Counted from the stretch's first letter, positions 39,436 through 49,201 are shown. The stretch: DNA of 64,000 bases from Deltaproteobacteria bacterium (GCA_029858505.1 JAOUEW010000005.1:1-64000), one strand, 5' to 3'. Notes: generated by a model not told the origin, from the sequence alone. Numbers and translations are program-made.

Positions 39436-41034
39436 CTACCGCAGGGGAATCAACTGGGGCGCCCGCACCCAGATGTGCTCCGTCACCAGCCCAAAGAACA
39501 GCACCAACGCCGCCGCGGGAACCACCAGCCGCCCGTCGGCGGCCTGGGTAAGCAGCAACAGCGGGGCCACGTTCCCCAGGGTCACCATGCTCCAGAAGTG
39601 AAACGCCAGGGGCCCCCGGGTAATGAGGTGGGCCGTCAGGGCCGCGTCGTGAGAATGATGGGTGAGGTTGAATTCCATAGCCAGCAGCAGCAAGTGCGCC
39701 GCCAGCAGCACCTCCAGGGCAATGACCGCGGGCCACAGCACCCCCATCCCCGCGGCCAAGCCGTACAGCAGCAGGGCCCCGCCGCCCATCATTAAGCTTT
39801 GCACCAGCATGTGCACGGGCAGCAGGGGGCTTTGCCAAAAGTCGCGGCCCTTGGCCTGGGCCAGCAAAAACCCGGTGTAAATGGCCGCCATCAGAGCCGC
39901 CGCGGCCAGCAGGCCATACAGCCACCCCGTGCCCCCCGGCAAGGGCAGGTCGAACACCCGCACCGCCAGCCACAGGGTCAGCAGCCCCCCGGTGGCCTGC
40001 AGAATATACCCCCCCCGCACCAGCCAGCTGTTCCACTGGGGGCGCAGGATGACATACAGGAATCGGCTGGGGCGGTCCAGGTCTTTCACCAGCAGGCCGG
40101 TGGTGATCAGCAGAAAGGCCAGCGACACCGCCGCCAGTCCGGTTTCCAGCACCGGGGTGAGGGGCAGCCAGCCCAGCACGTTCAGCAGCAGGGGCAGCAT
40201 CACCAACCCGGTGGAAATGCCCTTGGTCCACAAATAACCAGAGACCTCCCACCCCCACAGCACCCCCTTGGAGGGTGGATCGTAGGAGCGAGACAGCCGG
40301 GGGCCCGCCCCCTGGCGGGCGGTGGCCTGGTGGGCTTCTTCGCCCTTGGGGCCCAGCAGCCCCAACTGGCGCTCGGGGTGTTTGGTGGCGGCCCGCTGGG
40401 CGGCGTAACGCGCGAAGTGACCCACCCCCTGGGCTTGGTCGGACCACAGATAGTTGGTGTGGGGGGGGGCCTCGGTGGGGGTGTGGGCCGCCTCGTCACC
40501 CTCGATGTAAAACAGCTTGGGCCCGGTGGATTTCTCCGGCTTGCGCACGGTGGAGGGATGGCGGCTGATGAGCCGAGAAATGGCGCTGGCGGGGTTGTCT
40601 AAGTCGCCCGACACAATGGCCTGCTCGGGGCACACAATCACGCAGGCTGGCTCCATGCCGCCGTCAATCCGGTGCGCGCAAAAGTTGCACTTGGCCGAGG
40701 TGTGGGTGTTGGGGTCGATATACAGGGCGTCGTAGGGGCAGGCCTGCATGCAGCTTTTGCAGCCAATGCACCGCTGGTTGTCGAAATCCACAATGCCATC
40801 GGGGCGGATGTAGAGAGACCGCACCGGGCAAATGGTAACGCAGGGAGGATTTTCGCAGTGGTTGCAGCGGGTAACGGTGAACAGGCGGCGGGTATCGGGG
40901 TAGCTGCCCTTTTCGATGTACTTCACCCAGGTGCGGTTCACCCCAATGGGCACATCGTGCTCAGACTTGCAGGCGGTGGTGCAGGCGTGGCAGCCAATGC
41001 ACTTACGGTTGTCTATGGCGAAGCCGAGATTCAT
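39436..41034 (-). CDS. Fused 4Fe-4S ferredoxin (NrfC/PsrB-like) + NrfD/PsrC-like membrane subunit
   Basis: CIGCHACTTACKSEHDVPIG, CNHCENPPCVTICP, CIGCKSCMQACPYDA then multi-TM NrfD-like half (about 300 aa). Confidence 0.9.
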   Translation of the reverse strand: MNLGFAIDNRKCIGCHACTTACKSEHDVPIGVNRTWVKYIEKGSYPDTRRLFTVTRCNHCENPPCVTICPVRSLYIRPDGIVDFDNQRCIGCKSCMQACPYDALYIDPNTHTSAKCNFCAHRIDGGMEPACVIVCPEQAIVSGDLDNPASAISRLISRHPSTVRKPEKSTGPKLFYIEGDEAAHTPTEAPPHTNYLWSDQAQGVGHFARYAAQRAATKHPERQLGLLGPKGEEAHQATARQGAGPRLSRSYDPPSKGVLWGWEVSGYLWTKGISTGLVMLPLLLNVLGWLPLTPVLETGLAAVSLAFLLITTGLLVKDLDRPSRFLYVILRPQWNSWLVRGGYILQATGGLLTLWLAVRVFDLPLPGGTGWLYGLLAAAALMAAIYTGFLLAQAKGRDFWQSPLLPVHMLVQSLMMGGGALLLYGLAAGMGVLWPAVIALEVLLAAHLLLLAMEFNLTHHSHDAALTAHLITRGPLAFHFWSMVTLGNVAPLLLLTQAADGRLVVPAAALVLFFGLVTEHIWVRAPQLIPLR

Positions 41035-41230
41035 GAGGATAGCGCCGGGCGGAAAGGTGCGCGCAGACCTTGGGCACGAGATGCGTGACTATCTCACAGA
41101 ATGTCACATCAGGTCGTCACAAAGGGCTTGCGCAGATGCACCGGCCTGGTTTCCCAGGCCGCCCCTCCCGCTCATGACTGGGTCATCTTCATGCGGATGG
41201 CGGGGGAAAGTCAAGAATGAAAATGGGCGG

Positions 41231-41866
41231 TTACATCTCGGCCAGCAAAAACCAATGGTAGGGCAGCACCCCGTGGGATTGCACGTGGCGGAACCCCGCC
41301 TGCACCATCATTTCGGCGGCTTGGCGCTCTGCAATGCGGATATCCAGCGGAGGGCCCTTAGGGGTGGGCTCTGTCCGCCAGTCGATCACCGCCAGCCGCC
41401 CGCCGGGGGCCAACACCCGCTGGGCTTCCTCCAGGGCGGCCTGGGGGTCGGCCAGCTCGTGAAACAGGTTGGCCATCAGCAGCACATCGGCCGAACCGTC
41501 AATCAGCGGCAGGCGCTCTCCCGCGGCCTGCAACACCGCCACGCCGGGGGCCTTCTCTGCCCGCACGGCCTGCTTCAGGTGGGGGATCATGGCCCCCTGA
41601 ATATCCAACGCCACCACCAGCCCGGGGGGAGCGTTCTCTCCGGGGCGATTTTCTTGTTCGGCCATGCGCCTGGAAAAGGGAATGGCATAAAAGCCTATGC
41701 CAGCCCCCACGTCCACCAGCACCCGAACCGGGCGGGCGTTGATGCGGGCCCAGATTTTATCCGGGGCCATAAAAGACCAACGCTCCGGGTCGCGGAGTTT
41801 GTCGAGTAACTTTGGATGGAAGAGGTGAGATTTTGACGGTTCTGTTGCGGATGAATTCATGCCCAA
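41231..41866 (-). CDS. Class I SAM-dependent methyltransferase
   Basis: VLVDVGAGIGFYAIPFSRRM...GLVVALDIQGAMIPHLK...LAPGGRLAVIDWR. Confidence 0.9.
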   Translation of the reverse strand: MGMNSSATEPSKSHLFHPKLLDKLRDPERWSFMAPDKIWARINARPVRVLVDVGAGIGFYAIPFSRRMAEQENRPGENAPPGLVVALDIQGAMIPHLKQAVRAEKAPGVAVLQAAGERLPLIDGSADVLLMANLFHELADPQAALEEAQRVLAPGGRLAVIDWRTEPTPKGPPLDIRIAERQAAEMMVQAGFRHVQSHGVLPYHWFLLAEM

Positions 41867-42320
41867 GCCCCGAAGAGTAAAACCCCCACTTTTTCTCCGG
41901 AAGTCCTGCCAACCTCCGGACGGATTTATCCTAGTGGTTTTTCAAGGAAGACACCATACACATTCTACGTTTTCTTCAAAAAAAAGATCTGCCCCATGGC
42001 CCATCATAAAAAGATCAACTCTCTTCAAGCCCCTGTTTTCAGGGATCTACAATCTTCATAAAAATAAAATAAAAAACACACAGACATGAGGGAGACGCAT
42101 GAAGCGGGTACAGGAAGCAGGAAGCAAGGAGAAATGAACAAGGCGTAGGGAGAGGGGAGTGAGGGAAGAAAGTAAAGAGTAGAAAATAGGATGTAAGAAT
42201 AAGAAGAATGAAAGAATCTCTGATTGGCAAAATAAGAAATTGGCCCACCACGCTGTAAACGGGCAAACCCCCTGATCATGCCATGGGGGCTGGGAATTTC
42301 GTGGGGAATGGAGAAAGCAA

Positions 42321-42500
42321 AATCCCCCTGACGGATCGTCCGCCAGGGGGATTCGTCCGACGCAGCCCGGTTCGATGGCTCCCTTCACTCAAGGCACTCA
42401 CGGCAGAGCTAGGTTGCTCGGGCCTGCGGTTTCGCGGTCCGCTCTCGCGCGGACTCTTCCAATTCGGTCGGGAGCCTTTCCGGTTTCGGCCCCACAGCCC
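42321..42500 (-). ncRNA. Candidate structured RNA ending in an intrinsic terminator (minus strand)
   Basis: Minus strand: CCGG-AAA-GGCTCCC...GGGAGCC-ATCGAA-CCGG closing stems, GTCCGC/GCGGAC hairpin, GAGC/GCTC hairpin, then AATCCCCCTGGCGGA..TCCGTCAGGGGGATTTTGCTTT. Confidence 0.45.
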
Positions 42501-42936
42501 ACGGCACAGTCAACTTCGGGCTACCTGCGACTTCTTGCTACCTGCAACTTCTTTCCACCAACTTCCTGCCCTACTATCTACGCCTTCCTACAACTTCCTA
42601 CTTCGCTGGCATCCGGGGCCCTCCGCCCGTCCGGCGGTGCTCCAGAGAACGCCCGACCGAATGATCACCCGCTCCACAAACCATTCCACCAGAACGGGTT
42701 CCTGCGGTTTGTCTACAACCCCCCGGAAGCCTCCCATCCCTTCCTCAAGGCTTCCGGGGTCCTTCTTCTGCCCAACTCCCTCCAAGCCAATCCTTCCTAT
42801 GCTCTTCTCACCTTCATTATACAACCTTCCGCGAAAGAGGGGGTAGAAAATTCCAGCGGGGGGTTTGATTCAAAAACCTTCACCACACCCTCGCGTTCAA
42901 ATCATTCCCCTGGGTTGTTTACACTCCCTCCCAACG

Positions 42937-43349
42937 GCACCCCTCCCCTGCCCTGCGGGCATCCCCTCCCCTTCGTGGAGGGGAAATAACTCGAAGCCGA
43001 AGGGTTATTTGCTTGCTTCCGTCCGGCTTCATTCACCAAACAGATTCTATTCTCCACTCTTCGGCCTAAGCCGTATTGTCCCTCTCCGACGGGGAGGGAC
43101 GGGCGGCGCAGCCGCCAGGGAGGGGTGCTTTAACGGATGAATCGAATCGCCAACAATACCCCTCCCCTGCCCTGCGGGCATCCCCTCCCCTTCGTGGAGG
43201 GGAAATAACTCGAAGCCGAAGGGTTATTTGCTTGCTTCCGTCCGGCTTCATTCACCAAACAGATTCTATTCTCCACTCTTCGGCCTAAGCCGTATTGTCC
43301 CTCTCCGATGGGGAGGGACAGGCGGCGCAAGCCGCCAGGGAGGGGTGCT
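42937..43349. repeat. Two tandem MITE-like copies, 219-bp period
   Basis: Near-identical units starting 42939 and 43158, each ending gccgccagggaggggtgctttaacggatgaatcgaatcgcc. Confidence 0.95.
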
Positions 43350-43444
43350 TTAACGGATGAATCGAATCGCCGATGGATTCGAGTAACGGGAGGGGTGCTG
43401 TTCGGGGAACAGATCGAAGCCAGCGGGTGATACGCTTGCTTCCT

Positions 43445-44662
43445 TTATTTTTTCCCCCCAGCCATGTGGACGGAAAGCAAAAGCACCAAGGCCAGGGCCC
43501 CCACCCCGGCCGACATCAGGAACGCCGTTTGGTACCCCCAGCCCTGCCACACTGCCCCAAACAACACGCTGGCGGGCAGGGTGGCCAGCCCCAACACCCC
43601 GTGATAGAAGCCAAAGGCGGTGCCCCGCAGCCCGGCTGGCACCATGTCGCTCACCCAGGCCCGCTGGGGGGCCTCGGTCAGACCGAACGACAACCCATAG
43701 GCCACAAAGGCCAAGGCTGGCAACCAGGGCCCCTGGCCCAGGGCAAACACCACGAATACACCCACGAACAGCCCCCACCCGGCCAGCACCAGGGGGCGGC
43801 GCCCCACCCGGTCCGACAGCGGCCCCAGCCGCCAGCCAGACAGACTGCGGACGGCGTTGTGGGCGGCCCACAGCCCCGCCACCCAGGCCATGGGCACCCC
43901 CAAGTTGCCCAGGTGCAGCAGCAGAAAGACCTCGCTGGCTTCGCCCAGGGTAAACAAAAACAACACCGCCAGAAATTTTCGGTAATCCGGCCCCAAGGTC
44001 CGCCACCCTTCCCTCCAGGTCACCGCCCGCCGCGGGGGAGTATTGGGGGCGGCGGTTTCCACGGGGATTTCTTTCACCCCCCACACCACCAGCGCCACCA
44101 CCAGCACCCCTGGCACCAGGGCCAGCAGAAACAAATGGGGCAGAGAGAACCCCAGGGCCAGCAGCCCCGCCGCCACCAGGGGCCCCAGCACCGCCCCCAG
44201 GTTATCCATGGCCCGGTGAAAGCCAAAGGCGGCCCCCCAATGCCGGGAGGGAATGAGATCGGAAATGAGGGCGTCTCGGGGAGAGGCCCGCATGCCCTTC
44301 CCCAGCCGGTCGCCAAAACGCAGCACCAGCGCCATGGGCCAGCTGCCCGCCAGGCCGATAAACGGCTTGCACAGGCTGGACAGGGTATAGCCCGCCACCA
44401 TGAAGGGTTTGCGGCGGCCCGTCCGGTCGGAGAATATCCCCGAGGCCACCTTGAGCAGGCTAGACACCGAATCGGCCAAGCCTTCGATCAGCCCCAAAGA
44501 CAATGGCCCAGCCCCCAGGGCCGTGGTGAGAAACACCGGCAGCAGGGGGAAGATCATCTCGCTGGACAAGTCGGTAAACAGGCTGACCAAGCCAATGGCC
44601 ACGATGGAACGCCGGGCCAGCGGAGAAAGGTTCTGCCAGCCCTGCAGCGGAAGGAAGGACAT
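43445..44662 (-). CDS. MFS transporter
   Basis: SIVAIGLVSLFTDLSSEMIFPLLPVFLTTALGAGPLSLGLIEGLAD...GIFSDRTGRRKPFMVAGY. Confidence 0.9.
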   Translation of the reverse strand: MSFLPLQGWQNLSPLARRSIVAIGLVSLFTDLSSEMIFPLLPVFLTTALGAGPLSLGLIEGLADSVSSLLKVASGIFSDRTGRRKPFMVAGYTLSSLCKPFIGLAGSWPMALVLRFGDRLGKGMRASPRDALISDLIPSRHWGAAFGFHRAMDNLGAVLGPLVAAGLLALGFSLPHLFLLALVPGVLVVALVVWGVKEIPVETAAPNTPPRRAVTWREGWRTLGPDYRKFLAVLFLFTLGEASEVFLLLHLGNLGVPMAWVAGLWAAHNAVRSLSGWRLGPLSDRVGRRPLVLAGWGLFVGVFVVFALGQGPWLPALAFVAYGLSFGLTEAPQRAWVSDMVPAGLRGTAFGFYHGVLGLATLPASVLFGAVWQGWGYQTAFLMSAGVGALALVLLLSVHMAGGKK

Positions 44663-44688
44663 GCGAAGCGAAAGTAGAGGGAACCCGC

Positions 44689-45273
44689 TTACCCGGCCAG
44701 TTTGGCGGTGGATTGCGGCAGGGCTTCCTCTTGGGTCAGGGGAAGGGGCGTGCTGGGGAATTTGGTCTTGTCGGTTTTGGCGTGGGCGTCCATCAGCATG
44801 TTGCGGGTGTAGTCGAAGGTCACCCGCTCGGTGGAGGCCATGGAGTAAATGCCGGTGTCCATGCGGATGGCGTCTTTGGGGCAGGCCTCCACGCACAACC
44901 CGCAAAACACGCAGCGCAGTTCGTCAATGTCGAACACCACCGGGTATTTTTCCACCGACTTGTCGGGCATTTCTCCCGCTTCAATGTGAATGCACTTGGC
45001 CGGGCACACGGTTTCGCACATGTAGCAGGCCACGCACTTGATGAAGCCGTCCTCTCGCACCGTTAAGCGGTGGCGGCCCCGCCAGCGGGGAGAAATCCGC
45101 CGCTTCTGCTCGGGGTAGGAGATGGTCACCACGTCGGACTGGGTGATGACGTTGCGGAAGAAGTGGCGGAGGGTAATCCGCAGCCCGCCAATAATGGCCG
45201 GCAGGTACAGGTCGATCAAGAACCCGCCTTGACGCTGCACGGTTTTCACGGATGGTTTCTTAGCCGTTTGCAT
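44689..45273 (-). CDS. nuoI: NADH-quinone oxidoreductase subunit I
   Basis: CVACYMCETVCPAKCIHIEAGE, CVFCGLCVEACPKDAIRMD. Confidence 0.96.
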   Translation of the reverse strand: MQTAKKPSVKTVQRQGGFLIDLYLPAIIGGLRITLRHFFRNVITQSDVVTISYPEQKRRISPRWRGRHRLTVREDGFIKCVACYMCETVCPAKCIHIEAGEMPDKSVEKYPVVFDIDELRCVFCGLCVEACPKDAIRMDTGIYSMASTERVTFDYTRNMLMDAHAKTDKTKFPSTPLPLTQEEALPQSTAKLAG

Positions 45274-45336
45274 GGCGCACCGGTTGAATGCTCGTTTTCG
45301 AATGGGGAGCGGCTTGGTGCCCGCTCCCTGGAATCT

Positions 45337-46434
45337 CTAGGCCGTCAGCAGCAGCACCAGGGCCGTGACCACAAGGTTGGCCATGGACAAGGGCAACATT
45401 TTTTTCCACCCCAGGTCCATGGTTTGGTCGAAGCGGAACCGGGGCAATGTCCAGCGAATGATGATGATCAGCCAGCAGAAGATGAGTGTCTTGGTGATAA
45501 AGGACCCGGCTTGCAGCAGGGCCACCACCACCGGGGGCAGCGCCAGCGAGTAACCCAGCAGGTGGAAGCCATCCGGGAACAGCCAGGGGATTTGATACCC
45601 CCCAAAGAACAGGGTCACGGTGATGGCCGACACCGCCACGATGGACACGTACTCCGCCAGCATATAGGCCGAAAACCGGGCGCCGGAGTATTCCAGGTAA
45701 TACCCGGCGATAATTTCAGACTCGCCTTCGGGCTGGTCGAAGGGCTGGCGCTTGGCCTCGGCCAGCATGCCGGTAAAGAACAAAAAGAACGCCAGGGGCT
45801 GGGTGAAAATTCCCCACTTGGGGATCAGGCCGTCGAACCAATAGGTGTTCTGCAACTCCACGATTTTGCTGACTTGCACGGTGCCGTACACCATGAAGAT
45901 GCCGATCAGCGACAGCCCCAAGAAGACCTCGTAAGACAACATTTGAGAGGACGTGCGGATGGCCCCCAGCAAGGCGTATTTGTTGTTAGAGGCGTAGCCC
46001 CCCAGCACCGCGCCATACACCCCCAGCGAGGTGACCGCGAAGATGAACACCAGCCCGGTGTTGATATCGGTGATTTGAAAGGTGACCGACCCAATGGGCC
46101 CGGCAAAGGGAATGACCGCCCACACCAAAATGGCCGGAAAGTAGCTAAACAGCGGAGCGATGAGATACAAGAAGCGGTCGGCCCCGGCCGGCACGGTGTC
46201 TTCCTTCAGCAGGCTTTTCACCCCGTCGGCGGCAATGTGCAGGGCCCCGTGGCCGGTAAACTTGCCAATGTTGGCGCGGTTTGGGCCAATGCGGTCCTGC
46301 ACGGCGCTCATCCATTTGCGTTCCATCAGGGTCAGCACCGTGCCCACGGCCATCACAAACCCCAGCACGAACACCAGGATTTTAATGACGGCCTGCACCA
46401 GCGGAATGGTTAGAATGTCTAAGATCATGTCCAT
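45337..46434 (-). CDS. nuoH: NADH-quinone oxidoreductase subunit H
   Basis: LMERKWMSAVQDRIGPNRANIGKFTGHGALHIAADGVKSLLKED, FDQPEGESEIIAGYYLEYSGARF. Confidence 0.97.
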   Translation of the reverse strand: MDMILDILTIPLVQAVIKILVFVLGFVMAVGTVLTLMERKWMSAVQDRIGPNRANIGKFTGHGALHIAADGVKSLLKEDTVPAGADRFLYLIAPLFSYFPAILVWAVIPFAGPIGSVTFQITDINTGLVFIFAVTSLGVYGAVLGGYASNNKYALLGAIRTSSQMLSYEVFLGLSLIGIFMVYGTVQVSKIVELQNTYWFDGLIPKWGIFTQPLAFFLFFTGMLAEAKRQPFDQPEGESEIIAGYYLEYSGARFSAYMLAEYVSIVAVSAITVTLFFGGYQIPWLFPDGFHLLGYSLALPPVVVALLQAGSFITKTLIFCWLIIIIRWTLPRFRFDQTMDLGWKKMLPLSMANLVVTALVLLLTA

Positions 46435-46512
46435 GAAAGATTCTCGAAATATATTCGCGCCTGTGTGTTGCCCCCCGTGGGTCAACGGGGAAAATGCGTG
46501 AGCCCTGGTGTT

Positions 46513-47709
46513 CTACCGTTCCAGTTCGCCCCCAATCATGTTGATGGAACCGTAGATGGGGACGATGTCTCCCACATAGTGGCCAATCAGCATTTCTGGC
46601 AGGGCCGACACAAAGTTAAAGCAGGGGGGCCGCACCCGGCACTTGTAGGGCTTGCCAGTGCCGTCCGACACCAAATAGAAGCCCAACTCTCCGTTGCCGC
46701 CCTCGATGGCCTGATAGACCTCTCCCTTGGGGGGGGTGGAACCCTCCATGATGACCTTGAAGTGGTCAATCAACCCCTCAATGCTGCCATAGACCTCGGT
46801 TTTGTCGGGCAGCCAAGCCCGGCGGTCGTGCTGGTAGTGGCCCCCCTTGGGGATTTTGGCCACGGCTTGGCGAATGATGGAGATGGACTGCAGCATTTCT
46901 TCGTGGCGCACCAGGAAGCGGTCGTAGGAGTCGCCCACGGTGCCCACGGGAATCTCAAAGTCTAATTCGTTGTACACCAAGTAGGGTTCGGCCCGGCGCA
47001 GGTCATAGGGTTCGCCGGTGGCCCGCAGCATGGGGCCGGTGAAGCCGTATTCAATGGCCCGCTCGCGGGAGAGCACCCCCACGTCTTTCACCCGGTCCAA
47101 AAAGATTTTATTTTTGAACAGCATTTTCACGCCTTCTTCCAGCACGGCTTCCACTTTTTTCAGCCGTTCTTCCAGCATGTCGAAGAAGGTGTCGGGCAGG
47201 TCGTTGGCGTTGCCGCCAAAACGGGTCCAGTTGTGGGTCAGGCGGGCGCCGGTCACTTCCTCGGTCAGCTCCCACAGGTATTCACGGGCCTTCACGTACC
47301 ACAGAAATACCGTCATGGCGCCCACTTCCATGCCCATGGCCCCGTTGCAGGTCAGGTGGTCGCTGATGCGGCTCAGTTCTCCCAAAATCACCCGGGCATA
47401 CTGGGCGCGCTTCGGCACATCCAGCCCAAACAATTTTTCCACCGCCAGGGAATAGCCGATGTTGTTCAAAATGGGCGACACGTAATTCAACCGGTCGGTG
47501 TAGGGAATGACCTGCACGTAGGTGGAGTTCTCGCATTCTTTTTCGAAGCCCCGGTGCAGGTAGCCGATTTCCACCTCCACCGCCGTCACCACTTCGCCGT
47601 CTAGGCGGGTAGACAGGCGGGTGATGCCGTGCATGGCCGGGTGAGAAGGCCCAATCTCAATGTCCATCGGCTCGGCGCCGAACTCTAAGGGGAGGTTGCT
47701 GCGTTTCAT
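46513..47709 (-). CDS. nuoD: NADH-quinone oxidoreductase subunit D
   Basis: IGPSHPAMHGITRLSTRLDGEVV, GYLHRGFEKECEN, RDV-like KTGEVYQAIEGGNGELGFYLVSDGT region. Confidence 0.97.
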   Translation of the reverse strand: MKRSNLPLEFGAEPMDIEIGPSHPAMHGITRLSTRLDGEVVTAVEVEIGYLHRGFEKECENSTYVQVIPYTDRLNYVSPILNNIGYSLAVEKLFGLDVPKRAQYARVILGELSRISDHLTCNGAMGMEVGAMTVFLWYVKAREYLWELTEEVTGARLTHNWTRFGGNANDLPDTFFDMLEERLKKVEAVLEEGVKMLFKNKIFLDRVKDVGVLSRERAIEYGFTGPMLRATGEPYDLRRAEPYLVYNELDFEIPVGTVGDSYDRFLVRHEEMLQSISIIRQAVAKIPKGGHYQHDRRAWLPDKTEVYGSIEGLIDHFKVIMEGSTPPKGEVYQAIEGGNGELGFYLVSDGTGKPYKCRVRPPCFNFVSALPEMLIGHYVGDIVPIYGSINMIGGELER

Positions 47710-48278
47710 AGGGGCCGTCGCTCCGTCTCGGATGGGTCGGTGAGGTTACGGTTTTGGTAATCGTAGCGTTCCCGCACCGGGCGCAGTTCCACCCGGGGCT
47801 GCTGCAGGTGGATGTCGTAGTCTTTGCGCAGGGGGTGGCCCACGAAGGATTCATACAGCAGCAGGCGCTTCAGGTTGGGGTGCCCTTGGAAGCGAATGCC
47901 GTACATGTCGAAGCATTCCCGCTCGTACCAGTCGGCGGCCACCCACAGTTTGGAAATGGTGGGCAGGGTACAGGCTTCCGGGCCGTCTTCGCCCACCCCC
48001 ACCTTCACCCGCAGGCGGTGGCCCAAAGAAAGGGACTTCAAGTGCACCACCACCTGAAACCGGGGGCTCTGGCCCAGAAAATCCACCGCCGACAGGTCCA
48101 CCATTAAGTTAAACTTCAGGGTGGGGTCGTTGCGCAGCAGGGTCATGACCGCCAGGTATTGGTCTTTGGCCACGGTGATGGTTTCATCGCCGAATTGCTG
48201 GTGGCTGGCGGTCACCGCTCCGGGAAATTTTTCCTCTACCCGCGCGGTGATGGGGGGGGTTTCGGCTGGTGCGGTCAT
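47706..48278 (-). CDS. nuoC: NADH-quinone oxidoreductase subunit C
   Basis: ADWYERECFDMYGIRFQGHPNLKRLLLYESFVGHPLRKDYD. Confidence 0.96.
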   Translation of the reverse strand: MTAPAETPPITARVEEKFPGAVTASHQQFGDETITVAKDQYLAVMTLLRNDPTLKFNLMVDLSAVDFLGQSPRFQVVVHLKSLSLGHRLRVKVGVGEDGPEACTLPTISKLWVAADWYERECFDMYGIRFQGHPNLKRLLLYESFVGHPLRKDYDIHLQQPRVELRPVRERYDYQNRNLTDPSETERRPL

Positions 48279-48311
48279 GGGTTCGCCTCGTTCAAATGAA
48301 ATAGAATGATT

Positions 48312-48851
48312 TTATTGCCGGCTCAGCAGCAGCACTTCTTTGGTCTGACGTGGGTTGATGCCGGTATGACCGGTGGGCCCGCGGGTTTGAATCAGGTCTT
48401 GCAGGGCAATCAGGCCGTCCAGCACCGCCTCGGGGCGGGGGGGGCAGCCCCCGATATACACATCCACCGGAATCACCCGGTCTAGCCCCTGCACCACCGC
48501 GTAGTTTTGATAGAACCCGCCAGAAGAAGCGCAGGCCCCGAAGGCGATCACCCATTTGGGGTGGGCCATTTGCTCGTGCACCCGTTTGACGATGGGAGCC
48601 ATTTTGTGGTTGATCGTGCCCGCCACCCACAGCACGTCCGACTGCCGGGGAGAAAAGCGGGGAATTTCCGCGCCAAAGCGGGCCTGATCGTAGTGCGACG
48701 CCGCCGTGGCCATGAACTCCATGCCGCAGCAAGCCGTGGCGAAGGGGTATTGAAACAGGGAATACTTCCGGGCCCAGTTCAACACCGCGTCCAACCGGGT
48801 GGTAAAGAACGCGCCCTGCTCGATGGCGGGCGCTTTGGTTTTCACTCCCAT
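48312..48851 (-). CDS. nuoB: NADH-quinone oxidoreductase subunit B
   Basis: FATACCGMEFMATAASHYDQARFGAE, GACASSGGFYQNYAVVQGLDRVIPVDVYIGGCPPRPEAVLDGL. Confidence 0.97.
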   Translation of the reverse strand: MGVKTKAPAIEQGAFFTTRLDAVLNWARKYSLFQYPFATACCGMEFMATAASHYDQARFGAEIPRFSPRQSDVLWVAGTINHKMAPIVKRVHEQMAHPKWVIAFGACASSGGFYQNYAVVQGLDRVIPVDVYIGGCPPRPEAVLDGLIALQDLIQTRGPTGHTGINPRQTKEVLLLSRQ

Positions 48852-49201
48852 TCCAGGGCTCCTTTCCGCCAGGCGTATACCAAACCCAGGACCAAAATAA
48901 CCATAAAGGTCATCAGCTCCCAGAAACCCATCCACCCCAGTTCGCGGAATTTCACCGCCCAGGGGTAGAAGAAAATCACCTCCACGTCGAAAATCAAGAA
49001 GATCATGGCCACCATGTAAAACCGCACGCTGTAGCGGCGAAACCCGGTGCCCTGAGACAGATGCCCGGCCTCGAAGGGGGCTTTCTTCACGGCGGATTTG
49101 TCGGTGGGGCCCAGGGCAATGCCCATCACGATAAACTGGCCGCCCACCACCAGGGCCACGCCGATCAGAATGAGAACTGGAAGATATTGTTCCGCGATCA
49201 T
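48842..49201 (-). CDS. nuoA: NADH-quinone oxidoreductase subunit A
   Basis: PFEAGHLSQGTGFRRYSVRFYMVAMIFLIFDVEVIFFYPWAVKF. Confidence 0.95.
   Translation of the reverse strand: MIAEQYLPVLILIGVALVVGGQFIVMGIALGPTDKSAVKKAPFEAGHLSQGTGFRRYSVRFYMVAMIFLIFDVEVIFFYPWAVKFRELGWMGFWELMTFMVILVLGLVYAWRKGALEWE

Noticed and set aside
36031-39795. Long plus-strand ORFs (616 and 629 aa) opposite the Mo-oxidoreductase
   Set aside because: Shadow frames; the minus-strand frame has full conserved domain content
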